Shown here: piece after piece, positions 32,480-43,268 of the stretch
How positions within the stretch are numbered: the stretch's first letter is position 1
Layout of the letters: every line of letters starts with the position of its first letter
Assembly: GCF_023091745.1 (NCBI RefSeq)
Contig: NC_068922.1
Location: forward strand, 82,493,533 to 82,557,532
DNA: 64,000 nucleotides
Direction of reading: 5' to 3'
From: Budorcas taxicolor
Taxonomy: Eukaryota > Chordata > Mammalia > Artiodactyla > Bovidae
Made by a program: the position numbers and the translations under genes
The notes under the pieces: model-generated
What the model was told of the DNA's origin: nothing
What the model saw: only the letters and a program-made list of their open reading frames with translations
The model's database searches: none

Positions 32480-35400
32480 TCCTTATTCATCAAGGGCAGA
32501 CAGAATGAAAACCACAATCACAGAAAACAAACCAAACCAATCACATGGACCACACCCTTGTCTAACTCAGTGAAACTATGACCCATGCCGTGTACGGCCA
32601 CCCAAGACGGATGGGTCATAGTGGAGAGTTCTGACAAAATGTGGTCCACTGGAGAAGGGAATGGCAAACCCTTGAGAACCCCATGAACAGTATGAAAAGG
32701 AAAAAAGATGGGTCACTGAAAGATGAACTCCCCAGGTTGGTAGGTGCCCAATATGCAACTGGAGATCAGTGGAGAAATAACTCCAGAAAGAATGAAGAGA
32801 TGGAGCCAAAGCAAAAACAACACCCAGCTGTGGATGTGACTGGTGATGGAAGTACAGTCTGATGCTGTAAAGAGCAATATTGCATAGGAACCTGGAATGT
32901 TAGGTCCATGAATCAAGGCAAACTGGAAGTGGTCAAACAGGAGATGACAAGAGTGAACATCAACTTTCTAGGAATCAGTGAACTAAGATGGACTGGAATG
33001 TGTGAATTTAACTCAGATGGCCATTATATCTACTACTGTGGGCAAGAATCCCTTGGAAGAAATGGAATAGCCCTCATAGTCAACAAAAGTCTGAAATGCA
33101 GGATGTGAGTACAATCTCAAAAATGACAGAATGAAGTCTGTTTGTTTCCAAGGCAAACCATTCAGTAACACAGTAATCCAAGTCTATGTCCCAACCACTA
33201 ACGCCAAAGAAGCTGAAGTTGAATGCCTCTATGAAGATCTATGAGACCTTCTAGAACTAAAACCAAAAAAGCTGTCCTTTTCATCAGAGGGGACTGGAAG
33301 GCAGAAGTAGAAGTAAAGACGTACCTGGAGTAAAAGGCAAGTTTTGCCTTAGAGTACGGAATGAAGCTGGGCAAAGGCTAACAGAGTTTTGCCAAGAGAA
33401 TGCACTGGTCATAGCAAACACCCTCTTCTGACCACATTAGAGAAGACTCTACACATGGACATCACCAGGTGGTCAATACTGAAATCAGATTGATTATATT
33501 CTTTGCAGCCAGCAATGGAGAAGCTCTATACAGTCAGCAAAAACGAGACTGGGAGCTGACTGTGGCTCAGATCATGAACTCCTTATTGCCAAATTTAGAC
33601 TTAAATTGAAGAAAGTAGGGAAAACCACTAGACCACTCAGGTATGACCTAAATCAAATCCCTTACGATTATACATTGAAAGGTGAAAGCTGCTCACTCCT
33701 GTCTGACTCTTTGCGGCCCCATGGACTGTACAGTCCATGGAATTCTCTAGGCCAGAATACTGGTGTAGGTAGCTGTTCCCTTCTCCAGGGGATCTTCCCA
33801 ACCCAGGGAATGGACCCAGGTCTCCCACATTGCAGGTGGATTCTTTGCCAACTGAGCCACCAGGGAATCTGAAGAATATTGGAGTGGGTAGCCAATCCCT
33901 TCTCCAGGACATCTTCCAACATAGAAATCAAACTGGGGTCTCCTGCATGGCAGGTGAATTCTTTACCAGCTGAATTCCTAGGGAAGCCCCTTGATTACAC
34001 ACTGCAAGTGACAAATAGATTCAGGGGATCAGATCTGATAGACCAAGTGCCTGAAGATCTCTGGACAGAGGCTCATGACACTGTACAGGAGGCGGCGATC
34101 AAAACCACCCCCAGAAGAGGAAATGCAATGAGGCAAAAAGGCTGTGTGAGGAGACCTCACACATAGCTGAGAAAGGAAGAGGAAGGAAAGACATGTCTCT
34201 CTGAACCAGAGTCCCAAAGACTAGCAAGGAGACACAGTAAAGTCTTCCTAAGTGATCAGTGCAAAGAAATAGAGGAAAGCAATTGGATGGGAAAGACTAC
34301 AGATCTCTTCAAGAATATTAGAGATATCAAGGGAACATTTTATGCAAAGATGAGCACAATAAGGGACAGAAACAGTATGGACCTGACAGAAGCAGAAGAT
34401 GTTAAGAAGAGGTGGCAAGAATACACAGAAGAACTGTACAAAAGATCTTCACGACCCAGATAACCACGATGGTGTGATCACTCACCTGGAGCCAGACATC
34501 CTGCAATGTGAAGTCAAGTGGGCCTTAGGAAGCATCACTACGAACAAAGCTAGTGGAGGTGATGGAATTCCAGCTGAGCTATTTCAAATCCTGAAAGAAG
34601 ATGTTGTGAAAGTGCTGCACTCAGTATGCCAGCAAGTTCGGAAAACTCGCAGTGGCCACAGCACTGGAAATGGTCAGCTTTCATTCTGATCCCAAAGAAA
34701 GGCAAGGCCACAATGCTCAAAGCACCGCACAATCGCACTCATCTCACACACTAGCAAAGTGATGCTCAAAATTCTCCAAACTAGACTTCAATGCTACGTG
34801 AACTGAGAACTTCTAGATGTTGAAACTAGATTTTGAAATGGCAGAGGAACCAGAAATAAATTTGCCAACATCTGTTGGATCATCCAAAAAGCAAGAGAAT
34901 TCCAGAAAAAAACATCTACTTCTGCTTCACTGACTATGTTAAAGCCTTTGATTGTGTGGATCACAACAAACTGTGGAAAATTCTTCAAGAGATGGGAATA
35001 CCAGACCACCTTACCTGCCTCCTGAGAAATCTGTATGCAGGTCAGGAAGCAACAGTTAGAACTGGACATGGAACAACAGACTGGTTCCAAATTGGAAAAG
35101 GAGTACGTCAAGGCTGTATATTGTCACCCTGCTTATTTAACTTCTATGCAGAGTACATCATGAGAAACGCTGGACTGGATGAAGCACAAGCTGGAATCAA
35201 GATTGCCGGGAGAAATATCAATAACCTCAGATATGCAGATGACACCACCATTACGGCAGAAAAACAAAGAAGACCTAAAGAGCCTCTTGACGAAAGAGAA
35301 AAGGAGAGTAAAGAGTGGGCTTAAAACTCAACATTCAGAAAACGAAGATCATGGCATCCGGTCCCATCACTTCATGGCAAATAGATAAAGAAACAATGGC

Positions 35401-35973
35401 AACAGTGACAGACTTCATTTTCTTGGGCTCCAAAATCACTGCAGATGGAGACTCAGCCGTGGAATTAAAGACACTTGCTCTTCGGAAGTAAGGAGCTATG
35501 ACAAACCTAGACAGCGTATTAAAAAGCAGAGACGTTACTGACAAAGGCCCACCTATGGGTATGTTGGAAGATCTCAAAGAAAGCTGAGGTCCGAAAAATT
35601 GACGCCTTTGAGCTGTGGTGTTGGAGAAGACTCTTGAGAGTCTCTTGGACTGCAAGGAGATCAAACTAGTAAATCCTAAAGGAAATCAGTCCTGAATATT
35701 CATTGGAAGGACTGATGTGAAGCTGAAGCTCCACTACTTTGGCCACCTGATGTGAAGAGTGACTCACTGGAAAAGAGCCTGATGCTGGGAAAGATTGAGG
35801 GCAGGAGGAGAAGGGGACGACAGAGGATGAGATGGTTGGATGGCATCGCCGACTTGGTAGATGTGAGTTTGAGCATGCTTTGGGAGCTGGTGATGGACAG
35901 GGAACCTGGAGTGCTACAGTCCGTGGGGTTGCAAAGAGTCAGACACGACTGAGTGACTGAACTGAACTGAGCT
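32480..35973 (+). mobile_element. Near-full-length BovB LINE carrying a SINE
   Basis: About 3.2 kb of BovB remains after removing the SINE at 33681-33992. From the left it has the 5' region (cagacagaatgaaaaccac, gggaatggcaaaccc), then the AP-endonuclease start in frame 32908-33108 (NFLGISELRWTG with the catalytic glutamate, then GQESLGRNGIALIV). A gctcagatcatgaactcc segment near 33567 encodes the GSDHE motif. RT follows, with frame 34875-35324 (FTDYVKAFDCVDHNKLWK, GVRQGCILSP, YADD at 35232-35243). It ends at gactgaactgaactgag. Many frameshifts make it inactive. Confidence 0.96.
33681..33992 (-). mobile_element. Bov-tA-type SINE (one full unit plus a partial) nested in BovB
   Basis: A minus-strand unit (tgtctgactctttgcggccc, cagtccatggaattctctag, ccaactgagccaccagg) is followed by a second partial unit (gaatattggagtgggtagcc, taccagctgaattcctaggg). 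Imperfect duplications flank the pair: gattatacattgaaa at 33666-33680 and gattacacactgcaa at 33993-34007, 3 mismatches in 15. They lie at the BovB site gattatacagtgg, so the SINE entered the LINE. Confidence 0.9.
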
Positions 35974-36504
35974 CACCCAGGAGATGAAACCTATGTGTTA
36001 TCCTTGCTTGGAATTCACTAGTCTTCTTTTATTTCGATGGGACCGTTGATCCTCATCCATAACTAAGCATTCACAGAGCCCACAGTTGTAGAGCTGCATG
36101 AGGTCATTCAGGTTTCACTCATTTGGATCCCAGGAGGCACGATTGTCATCAGTATTGAGCTCTGACTTCACTTTAGGAGACATCTAGTCTCTAAATTTCA
36201 TCTGTAGCCACAACTCCCACAGCTTCAAGTCCTTTTAAACTTTCGTCTTAAACTCACATTCAACCTCCAGCCTTTACCACTTATTGTGCATTAGCAAGCT
36301 AAACAATAACACCAAATTAGTTTAATTATTGTTCAGCATTCAGTTTAGTATAGATTGTTGGGATGTGTTGGAGGGGAGGGTCTCTATTTCTTAAACTCAT
36401 TCAGAGACCCAAGACCTTTCCCCGAGAGTACTGTTATCTTCCAGGGGCGTGGGGTCATCTACCGGATCCACTCCACTGAGCCAGTGAGCAAAGCATGTGC
36501 GGAT
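35974..36504. other. Unique block, no gene seen
   Basis: No repeat or coding signature is recognised between a BovB tail and a SINE. Confidence 0.4.
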
Positions 36505-36505
36505 C

Positions 36506-36719
36506 GTGTGTGTGTGTGTGTCAGTCACTCAGTCGTGTCCAGCTCTTTGCAACCCCATGAACTCTAGGCCACCAGGCTCCTCTGTCCTTGGGATTCTCCA
36601 GGCAAGAATACTGGAGTGGGTAGTGATTTCCTCCTCCAGGGGATCTTCCCAACCCAGGGACAGAACCCTCGTCTCCTGTATAGCGGGCAGATTCCTTACC
36701 ATCTGAACCACCAGGGAAG
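36506..36719 (-). mobile_element. Bov-tA SINE with (TG)n tail
   Basis: A (tg)8-type run at 36507-36522 forms the 3' tail. Then come cagtcactcagtcgtgtcc, ttgggattctccaggcaaga, ggatcttcccaacccaggga and ttaccatctgaaccaccagg, in minus-strand orientation. The tRNA-like head is complete at the right. Confidence 0.93.
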
Positions 36720-37056
36720 AATCATACATACTGCTTTTAAAATTTGAGGCCCTGGAAGTCAATATGCATCATTTCTGCCACATTCCACTCACTTAACTGC
36801 AACGGACACTATGAAGTCCTGCCTAACAATTTGACTAAACTAGATAAGCTATGTTTGATGACAAATAAATTCACAATATTTTTTTAATTTAAGAAAGCTT
36901 ATTTTGCTTTTGCAGAAATTCTAATGCAATGGGAACAGCCTATAAACCATTTGAGCAATACCCTAGGACGTTTTGTCCCAGGATTCAGGATGCTCTTCTC
37001 TCATGGGTCTGCTTCATGGTCTCCATGGTTACTCCCAAAGGGAAAGGAAAAATGCA
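36720..37056. other. Unique AT-rich block, no gene seen
   Basis: No gene or repeat is recognised before the next BovB fragment. Confidence 0.4.
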
Positions 37057-37787
37057 AAGGTGAAGGTGAAAGAGGAGAGCGAAAAATTTGGCCTAAATCT
37101 CAACATTCAGAAAACGAAGATCGTGGCATCTGGTCCCATCACTTCATGGGAAATAGATGGGGAAGCAATGTCAGACTTTATTTTGGGGGGCTCCAAAATC
37201 ACTGCAGATGATGACTGCAGCCATGAAATTAAAAGACGCTTACTCCTTGGAAGGAAAGTTATGACCAACCTAGATAGCATATTGAAAAGCAGATACATTA
37301 CGTTGCCGACTAAGTCCGTCTAGTCAAGGCTATGGTTTTTCCAGTGGTCATGAATGGATGTGAGAGTTGGACTGTGAAGAAAGCTGAGTGCTGAAGAATT
37401 GATGCTTTTGAACTGTGGTGTTGGAGAAGACCCTTGAGAGTCCCTTGGACTGCAAGGAGATCCAACCAGTCCATTCTGAAGGAGATCAGCCCTGGAATTT
37501 CTTTGGAGGGAATGATGCTAAAGCTGAAACTCCAGTACTTTGGCCACCTCATGCAAAGAGTTGACTCATTGGAAAAGACTCTGATTCTGGGAGGGATTGG
37601 GGGCAGGAGGAGAAGGGGACGACAGAGGATGAGATGGCTGGATGGCATCACGGACTTAATGGACGTGAGTTTGAGTGAACTCCGAGAGTTGGTGATGGAC
37701 AGGGAGGCCTGGCGTGCTGCAATTCATGCGGTCGCAAAGAGTCAGACACGACTGGGCGACTGAACTGAACTGAACTGAACTGATACA
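37057..37787 (+). mobile_element. BovB LINE 3' fragment, young-looking
   Basis: It starts at gaaggtgaaagaggagagcg, downstream of the YADD box, and runs to a tail of four ctgaa units (about 37764-37785). It carries the same gggagggattgggggcagg variant as the copy at 12606. Open pieces are 36973-37323 and 37434-37763 (RVPWTARRSNQSILKEISPG, RRRRGRQRMRWLDGIT), separated by a 1-base loss near 37313. Confidence 0.95.
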
Positions 37788-40149
37788 TTGGGTTTAAATG
37801 CTTCAGCCTGAGAAGCAGGACATCTCACTCTGCCCACATTTTTTTGGCCTAGAAATAGTCACATGATCTTACTTTGCACAGGGACTGGGAAGGAAGTCTT
37901 CAAATGCCCAGGAAGGACAGAAGACCAGGGTGATCACTCGCTACCCTGCCACATGGGGACAAAAACATTCTCTTAAAAGGAGATGGAAGTAGAATGTGGT
38001 CAACACACGGCATCACAACAGCCACGAGGCGCCTCCTTCCCTCTTCTCTCATAACGTTCTACAAGATCTCGAGTGTACTCAGACTCCAAATAATTTTAAT
38101 GAACACCAACTGCTAACTGGAATGTAATTAGAATGGAATGTTTAAAGAAAGAAGCTGGTAATAATGTGATTTTTCATAAAGTGACTTTATTTCCAAGCAT
38201 ATCCCGGTTTCAGAGTTGGAGTTTGAAGGTATGCACAAGAGAGGAATTTCTTGATCAAAAATGAGGGAAATCTAATTTGAATAGTCATGAACCAATGAAC
38301 GGATTTCATTGGCTCATGTAGTTGAAAGATCTTGGCATAGCTATATCCAGGTGCCTAAATGATATTGTCATGAATTTGCAGGATTCATTCTCAAACAGGC
38401 TGCTCTTAAGTTGTGGCAAAATACCTACCAGGAGCTCTAGGTAGCCCCAGGAAGAGAGAATGTGTTTAGCTCAGTGATTACAGCAAAGGTTGGAGAGAGG
38501 ATGGTCCCTGGACTGTGCTGGGGTAGCTGTCCACTCATCTAACTGATACTAGAAGAAGCAGATAATAGAATTGCCTAGGTTTGAAATCAGCTGTTACATC
38601 ATCCCCATCTAAGCCACAAAATAAAGATGGGAAGTGAGTAGGTTCCCAAAGGAAGCTACTGATTGTTGTTACGAGAAAACAGAACCAGAATACCCGCCCC
38701 GCCCCCACCCCCACCCGTTTCCCACTGTGAGACCCAAAGAGGAGGCGATCGCCCTGCTGTCTAATTAGGTCCTCCTGGTGAGTTTGCCCTTTAAAAAAAG
38801 AAAGGACAAGTGACCGTGGCCCAGAGTCTGCTCATTAGATCTGCAGGTCTAAAAACCTCATTTGTTATTGCCGTAGGTTCCCCTTGGTCTCTGGGATAAT
38901 GACTTGTGCTAACCCACCTCATAGAGACTGAGGCATAGACTAGAACTCTGGCTTGTTCATTGTCCATAAAGAATGTAACTTCTTACTGGACCAGCAGATT
39001 TGAACTACACTGAACAGCGCCTTATACATATGAGAAAGTAAACTAAAGCCAGTAGGGAATTAGCTGATCATGAAATCAGACTCAGGGCATTCGTTACATC
39101 AGGACATGCCGTGACAAATATCTGTTACTGGTCAGTAAACGCATCTGGGAGGCATAACATACCTGCTTAGGAGACTCGTTCAGACAGGCCATCTTCACAC
39201 TCTTCTCCACACCCCCAGCACGTTCTGGGTGACTTTTGCCCTTCTGATGCTTAACTCCTATCACTGTATTTTCCCCGGGACCATTTCCTTTCGCTGACAC
39301 CTTATTTAACTGAATTGTCTTCATTTGCTTCTCGATTAGTTAACAGTCCATTAATAATTACTGTATCTTTATCTAATTAGGCAAAGTGTCAGAAATCTCA
39401 GCTTATGTATCAATCACAAGTGTTCAAATAGTCTCTTCTGAGAACTCTCTGTGAAATTACCAAGCATCTTAATGGGTTAAGCTCTTTAAAATCAATATAG
39501 TGAGGAGAAAATATTTCCTGGATTTTTGATTATCAGAGTCTTGCCTATCTTCCTGGAATTGTGCAAACCACATTGGTGAAGTTTGTCAATGGAGAATATT
39601 TTCTTTTTATATTGAAACAAGTTCAAATTAAGCATGTAAAACATGGCCATTATTTTGAAATCATTTCACACTCGCATCAGACCCCAAGAGTAGGACGAGC
39701 AGCTTCCCACTGTCTTTTTCCTACATCAGTCCAGCTGCCCATGTCTTGCCCCACTGGCTCTGTCCATCTCTCTTTATGGGGCAAGTTGAAAACCTACTGT
39801 CCTTTTCCCTGGATTCTATGGAGTGCATGTCCTAAAAGCAAGGATTTTTTTTTACATAGCTATATTACGATAATCAAATTAGAAAATTTAGCATTGGAAC
39901 AATGCTATTATGTAATCAACAGCTTGCTTAATGTTTTTGAAATTACTCCAGTGATGTTAGTTTTAAAAAATTGCTTTCTCGCTGGTTCAGGTTACATCCA
40001 CTCTTACCATGCACTGGCTTGAGTTTTCTCTTTCTTCTGGAGTTCATTATCACTGAACAGTTGCATTGCCTTCCTCTGTTGCTTCCGATGCGGATATTTT
40101 TAAAGAACTTTTGCTTACGCGTTTGCCCTTGGCGGTGCTGTGCCTGATG
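37788..40149. other. Longest repeat-poor block, no certain gene
   Basis: About 2.4 kb without recognised insertions. It includes a C-rich run at about 38695-38717. A 153-codon plus frame (39561-40022) has no known motif. A 77-codon minus frame with a consensus splice donor is listed separately at 39163-39330. TAATTA-type AT-rich motifs occur around 39335-39382. Confidence 0.45.
39163..39330 (-). other. Candidate minus-strand exon (hypothesis)
   Basis: On the minus strand an open segment of 56 codons ends in AAGCAG followed by GTATGT, a consensus 5' splice site (intron begins at 39162). At the other end a cgag occurs where an acceptor would be, with branch-like ttaactaat but no polypyrimidine tract. 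The length is a multiple of three, and the translation is lysine- and glycine-rich (VSAKGNGPGENTVIGVK). There is no family match from memory. The weak acceptor makes this speculative. Confidence 0.15.
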
Positions 40150-40441
40150 GCTGCGCCTGGGCTTCGTCTGGCCGCGGTGAGGCGGGGCGCCTCCCCGGGG
40201 CTGTGCAGGCGTCTCTTTGCGGCGGCTTCTCAGGTTGTGGAGCGTGGGCTCTGCGGAGCGGGGGCTTCAGCAGTCGCGGGCTCAGTGGCTGTGGCTCCCG
40301 GGCTCTCAAACGCCGGCATAATAGCTGTGGCACGCGGGAGTCGCTGCTCCAGGGCGCGGGGCTCTTCCTGGACCAGGGATGGAGCCCCTGTCTTCTGCCT
40401 TGACAGTGAATTCTTCACCACGGAGTCTCCGGGAAAGCCCT
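40150..40441 (-). mobile_element. CHR-type SINE, CpG-rich, minus strand
   Basis: Read on the plus strand it has the characteristic long CHR tail: ggcttctcaggttgtggagc, gtgggctctgcggagcgggg, ggctcagtggctgtggctcc, cggcataatagctgtggcac and gcgggagtcgctgctccagg. It then has the tRNA-like head reversed: ctggaccagggatggagccc, attcttcaccacggagtctc and cgggaaagccc. Its high CpG content comes from the element and mimics a CpG island. Confidence 0.85.
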
Positions 40442-40800
40442 GACCCGGACAGTTTTGAAAGGCATGAAGCTAGTCTTTTGTAGAATGTCCCTAAACTGGG
40501 GGATTTTCTGAATTTGTACATGATCAGACTCAAGTTATATCCTTTCCGTGCATCTTGGTCTTTGTTACGGCAGCATGTCCAGGTGCCCATGGCAGTGTGC
40601 CAGTTTCGATGTGATATCTATCCCTGCTTTAACATTGGCTTATACAGTGGCAGTGTTAAGATGGTGTCCATCAGATTTCTCCATTGTAAAGTTAGTTTTT
40701 CCTTCTGTTTGCAGCTGAATAATTTAGGGCGAGGTTTTTGGAGGTTATGTGCGTACCCTGTTTCTAATATCTGCACCCTCTTTTACTCCTCCTGGGTGCG
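40442..40800. mobile_element. Ancient interspersed repeat segment, family uncertain
   Basis: The stretch aagatggtgtccatcagatt, tctccattgtaaagttagtt, tttccttctgtttgcagctg and gttatgtgcgtaccctgttt follows a motif order I recognise from recurrent mammalian repeats, but I cannot name the family with confidence. Confidence 0.35.
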
Positions 40801-40807
40801 CTTGCGT

Positions 40808-41021
40808 GCCTGCTAAGTCACTTCAGTCGCGTCTGACTCTTTTGTGACCCCATGGGCTACAGCCCACCAGGCACCTCTGTCCACGGGATTCTCCAGGCAA
40901 GAATACTAGAGTGGGTTGCCATGCCTACTTCCTGGGGATCTACCCAACTCAGGGATTGAACCCATGTCTCTTAGGTCTCCTGAAATTGGCAGGCAGATTC
41001 TTTACCATCTGGGAAGCCCTT
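40808..41021 (-). mobile_element. Bov-tA SINE
   Basis: Minus-strand copy: gtgcctgctaagtcacttca, gtcgcgtctgactcttttgt, gggattctccaggcaagaat, actcagggattgaacccatg and ctttaccatctgggaagccc. There is a small internal duplication (gtctcttaggtctcctg) near 40966-40982. Confidence 0.93.
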
Positions 41022-41133
41022 ACTCCTCCTAATAAATTGCGTCAAATAAGCACACAAATTCTTAGTCCATCTGACATGTGAATGAATGGAAGCCAATGAG
41101 TTAAAAGAACTGCCTTCACCTGTACTAGATATT

Positions 41134-41402
41134 CGGAGAAGGCAGTGGCGCCCACTCCATCCTCCTGCCTGGAGAACCCCAGGGACGGGGGAGCCTGGTG
41201 GGCTGCAGTGCATGGGGTCGCTGAGGGTCGGACACGACTGAGCGACTTCCCTTTCACTTTTCACTTTGATGCATTGGAGAAGGACATGGCAGCCCACTCC
41301 AGTGTTCTTGCCTGGAGAATCCCTGGGAGGGGGGAGCCTGGTGGGCTGCCGTCTATGGGGTCGCACAGAGTCGGACACGACTGAAGCGACTTAGCAGCAG
41401 CA
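41134..41402 (+). mobile_element. Bov-A2 dimeric SINE with perfect target duplication
   Basis: Two Bov-A units lie in tandem: ggagaaggcagtggcgccca to gacacgactgagcgacttcc, linker cactttgatgcattggagaa, then a second unit ending gacttagcagcagca. The 12-bp duplication gtactagatatt flanks it exactly (41122-41133 and 41403-41414). The intact duplication and near-consensus sequence point to a recent insertion. Confidence 0.97.
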
Positions 41403-41414
41403 GTACTAGATATT

Positions 41415-41820
41415 GGATCAGAACCCAGGTTTTACATTTCTCTGTGTGACGTTTCTCCCACTTACTTTTCGTACAAACTCTTGGTCACGGGCTCCACTGC
41501 TTCGGTGCATTCTGTTGAATATTTGGAACAGCTTTGGAGGGTCCATTAAACCCAGGACGGAACTGGACTGTCCCTTGTGGGCTATGTACTCTTCGTAAAG
41601 TTTTATAGAATTTCTGAATCTCAACTTACTCTCCATAAAAAGAGATAATGTTACTCAACTTTCAACGTTGCTTTGGGATTAGATGAGACAGTGCATTTTT
41701 CTCAGGCGCTGTATAGTCATCTACAGTGCAGTCAGTGGTTGATAAATCTGGATTCTCTTTCCTCGATCCCTTCAGGTTTTGCTGCTGTTGTTGTTTGTTT
41801 GTTTCTTGTTTTTTAAATGA
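41415..41820. other. Unique block, no gene seen
   Basis: No gene or repeat is recognised except a short gtttgtttgtttc run at about 41794-41806. Confidence 0.4.
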
Positions 41821-43255
41821 CCGGCATTTGCTAGGGCTGCTCTGTATTCTGGGGATTTAGCCATGAGGAAACTCAGTTTTTGCTGAAATGGAAAGAAAAC
41901 ATTCATCAGCAGAGTGGATTTGTGTGTCTGGTAGGCATGTCGGAGAAGAGAGTTCCAGGCAGAAGAAACAAAAGGATCAGAGGATCTGACTGGCCATATT
42001 CTTGACATCCTTGAGGAAGAATAAGGAAGTCAGTATGGCTGGGGTAGAAAAAGTGAGCCAAGAGTGAGAAGGATGCGATCAAACAGGTGGTCAGGGGCCA
42101 GATCGTGTAGGTCAACATCAGAGCTGGAGATTTATTCTTACGGAGATGAAAGACACTGTAGGATTTGAGGCAGAAAAGTGATGTGTTTCTTTTCCTGTTT
42201 TAAATGAGTCACAGCTGTGTGTTGAACTGTGTCACCCAATAAGATATATTCAAGACCAAATCCCGAGTGTCTGGAAATAAGGTCTGTGCAGATATAACCA
42301 AGATAAGGTCATTCAAGATTAAAGTAGGCCTTGATCTAATATAATTGGTATCCCTGTAAGAAAAGGGAATCTGAATGCAGAGATGAAGACCCTGTGAAGA
42401 ATAAGGCGGCAGTGAGATGATGCAGCTGCAAGCCTAGGGACCCCAGCGCTTGCTGGCAGCCACTAGAAGCTGAAGCAGCGAGGAAGGGTCCTCCCTGGAA
42501 GCTGTAGCGGGGCTGCAGCCCTGCCAGCACCTGCATTTGGGCTTGCAGGCTCCGTAAGTGTGAGGGAACACGTCTCCTCTGCTTTAAGCCACCTAGTTTG
42601 TGGCAATTGTTGCAGCAGCCCGTGTTGCAGAAGATTGTAGAGGACGGACGTGGGAGAAGAGGGCTATGAAAGACCACGGTGACCTGAACCACAGCGGTGG
42701 GGATGGAGATGCGAGATGCGGCCAGACTCTGGCGGCCGGGCTCTACTTGATGCTGGGCTGGGGGCCCAAATAGGGAACACTTTCCAGTAGAAGAATGTGT
42801 TGCTAATAGAAACACAGGGACACCAGCCAGCATCTAGGGTGTGTGCTTGAACATGAGTCAGCAATGACTCTAAGATTGTGACCTAAAGTCTGGGATGAAT
42901 AGACTCAACTGTTTATGAGATGAGGAAGACCATAGAAAGAGGGGTATGGAGGAGAAAATCATAAATTCAGTTTGAGATCTGTTAAAATTTTAAATACCTC
43001 TTAGATACACAGGTGGAAATTTGAGTAGGCAAGTTGGATGAAGGAGTCTAATGTTCAAAGGGAAAAGTTTGGTGTACATGTATATATTGAGTTGTTATTT
43101 AATAATGATATTTAATACCATGACTGCATGAGATCTAAAACCTAGAGGATGAATACAGAGAAGGTAATGAGTCCTCCATATTCTCCTAATGATTATTAGA
43201 TCTGCAAACAGTAGTAGATGCCTGTGTTTATATTTGCTGGTTGTTTGAAGATGAG
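41821..43255 (-). mobile_element. Ancient L2-like repeat, antisense, split by an LTR-like element
   Basis: The left part (to about 42204) has gagttccaggcagaagaaac, gtcagtatggctggggtaga, ggggccagatcgtgtagg and gaggcagaaaagtgatgtg. The right part (from about 42646) has gcaatgactctaagattgtg, cagtttgagatctgttaaaa, gatacacaggtggaaatttg, gagtaggcaagttggatga and gagatctaaaacctagagga. Both are co-linear with the repeat at 25440-26605. The 440-bp element between them inserted later. Confidence 0.6.
42205..42645 (+). mobile_element. MaLR/MLT1-like LTR (ancient)
   Basis: The motif order is ttgaactgtgtcacccaata, gatatattcaagaccaaat, ggaaataaggtctgtgcag, aagataaggtcattcaagat, taatataattggtatccctg, gatgcagctgcaagcctagg, tttaagccacctagtttgtg and ttgttgcagcagcccgtgtt. 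This matches a widespread mammalian LTR-type repeat of the ERVL-MaLR kind. Only LTR-like sequence is present, with no viral coding region. The exact subfamily is uncertain. Confidence 0.55.
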
Positions 43256-43268
43256 ATGTTTGAACATG

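Noticed and set aside
40066..40443. GC-rich frames of 125 and 87 codons on plus and 94 and 72 codons on minus, looking like a CpG-island first exon
   Set aside because: The interval matches a CHR-type SINE in motif order, including its reversed tRNA-like head and gaagccc-type end.
42205..42645. Possible endogenous retrovirus locus
   Set aside because: Only LTR-like sequence of an ancient MaLR type is visible; no internal viral coding region is present nearby.
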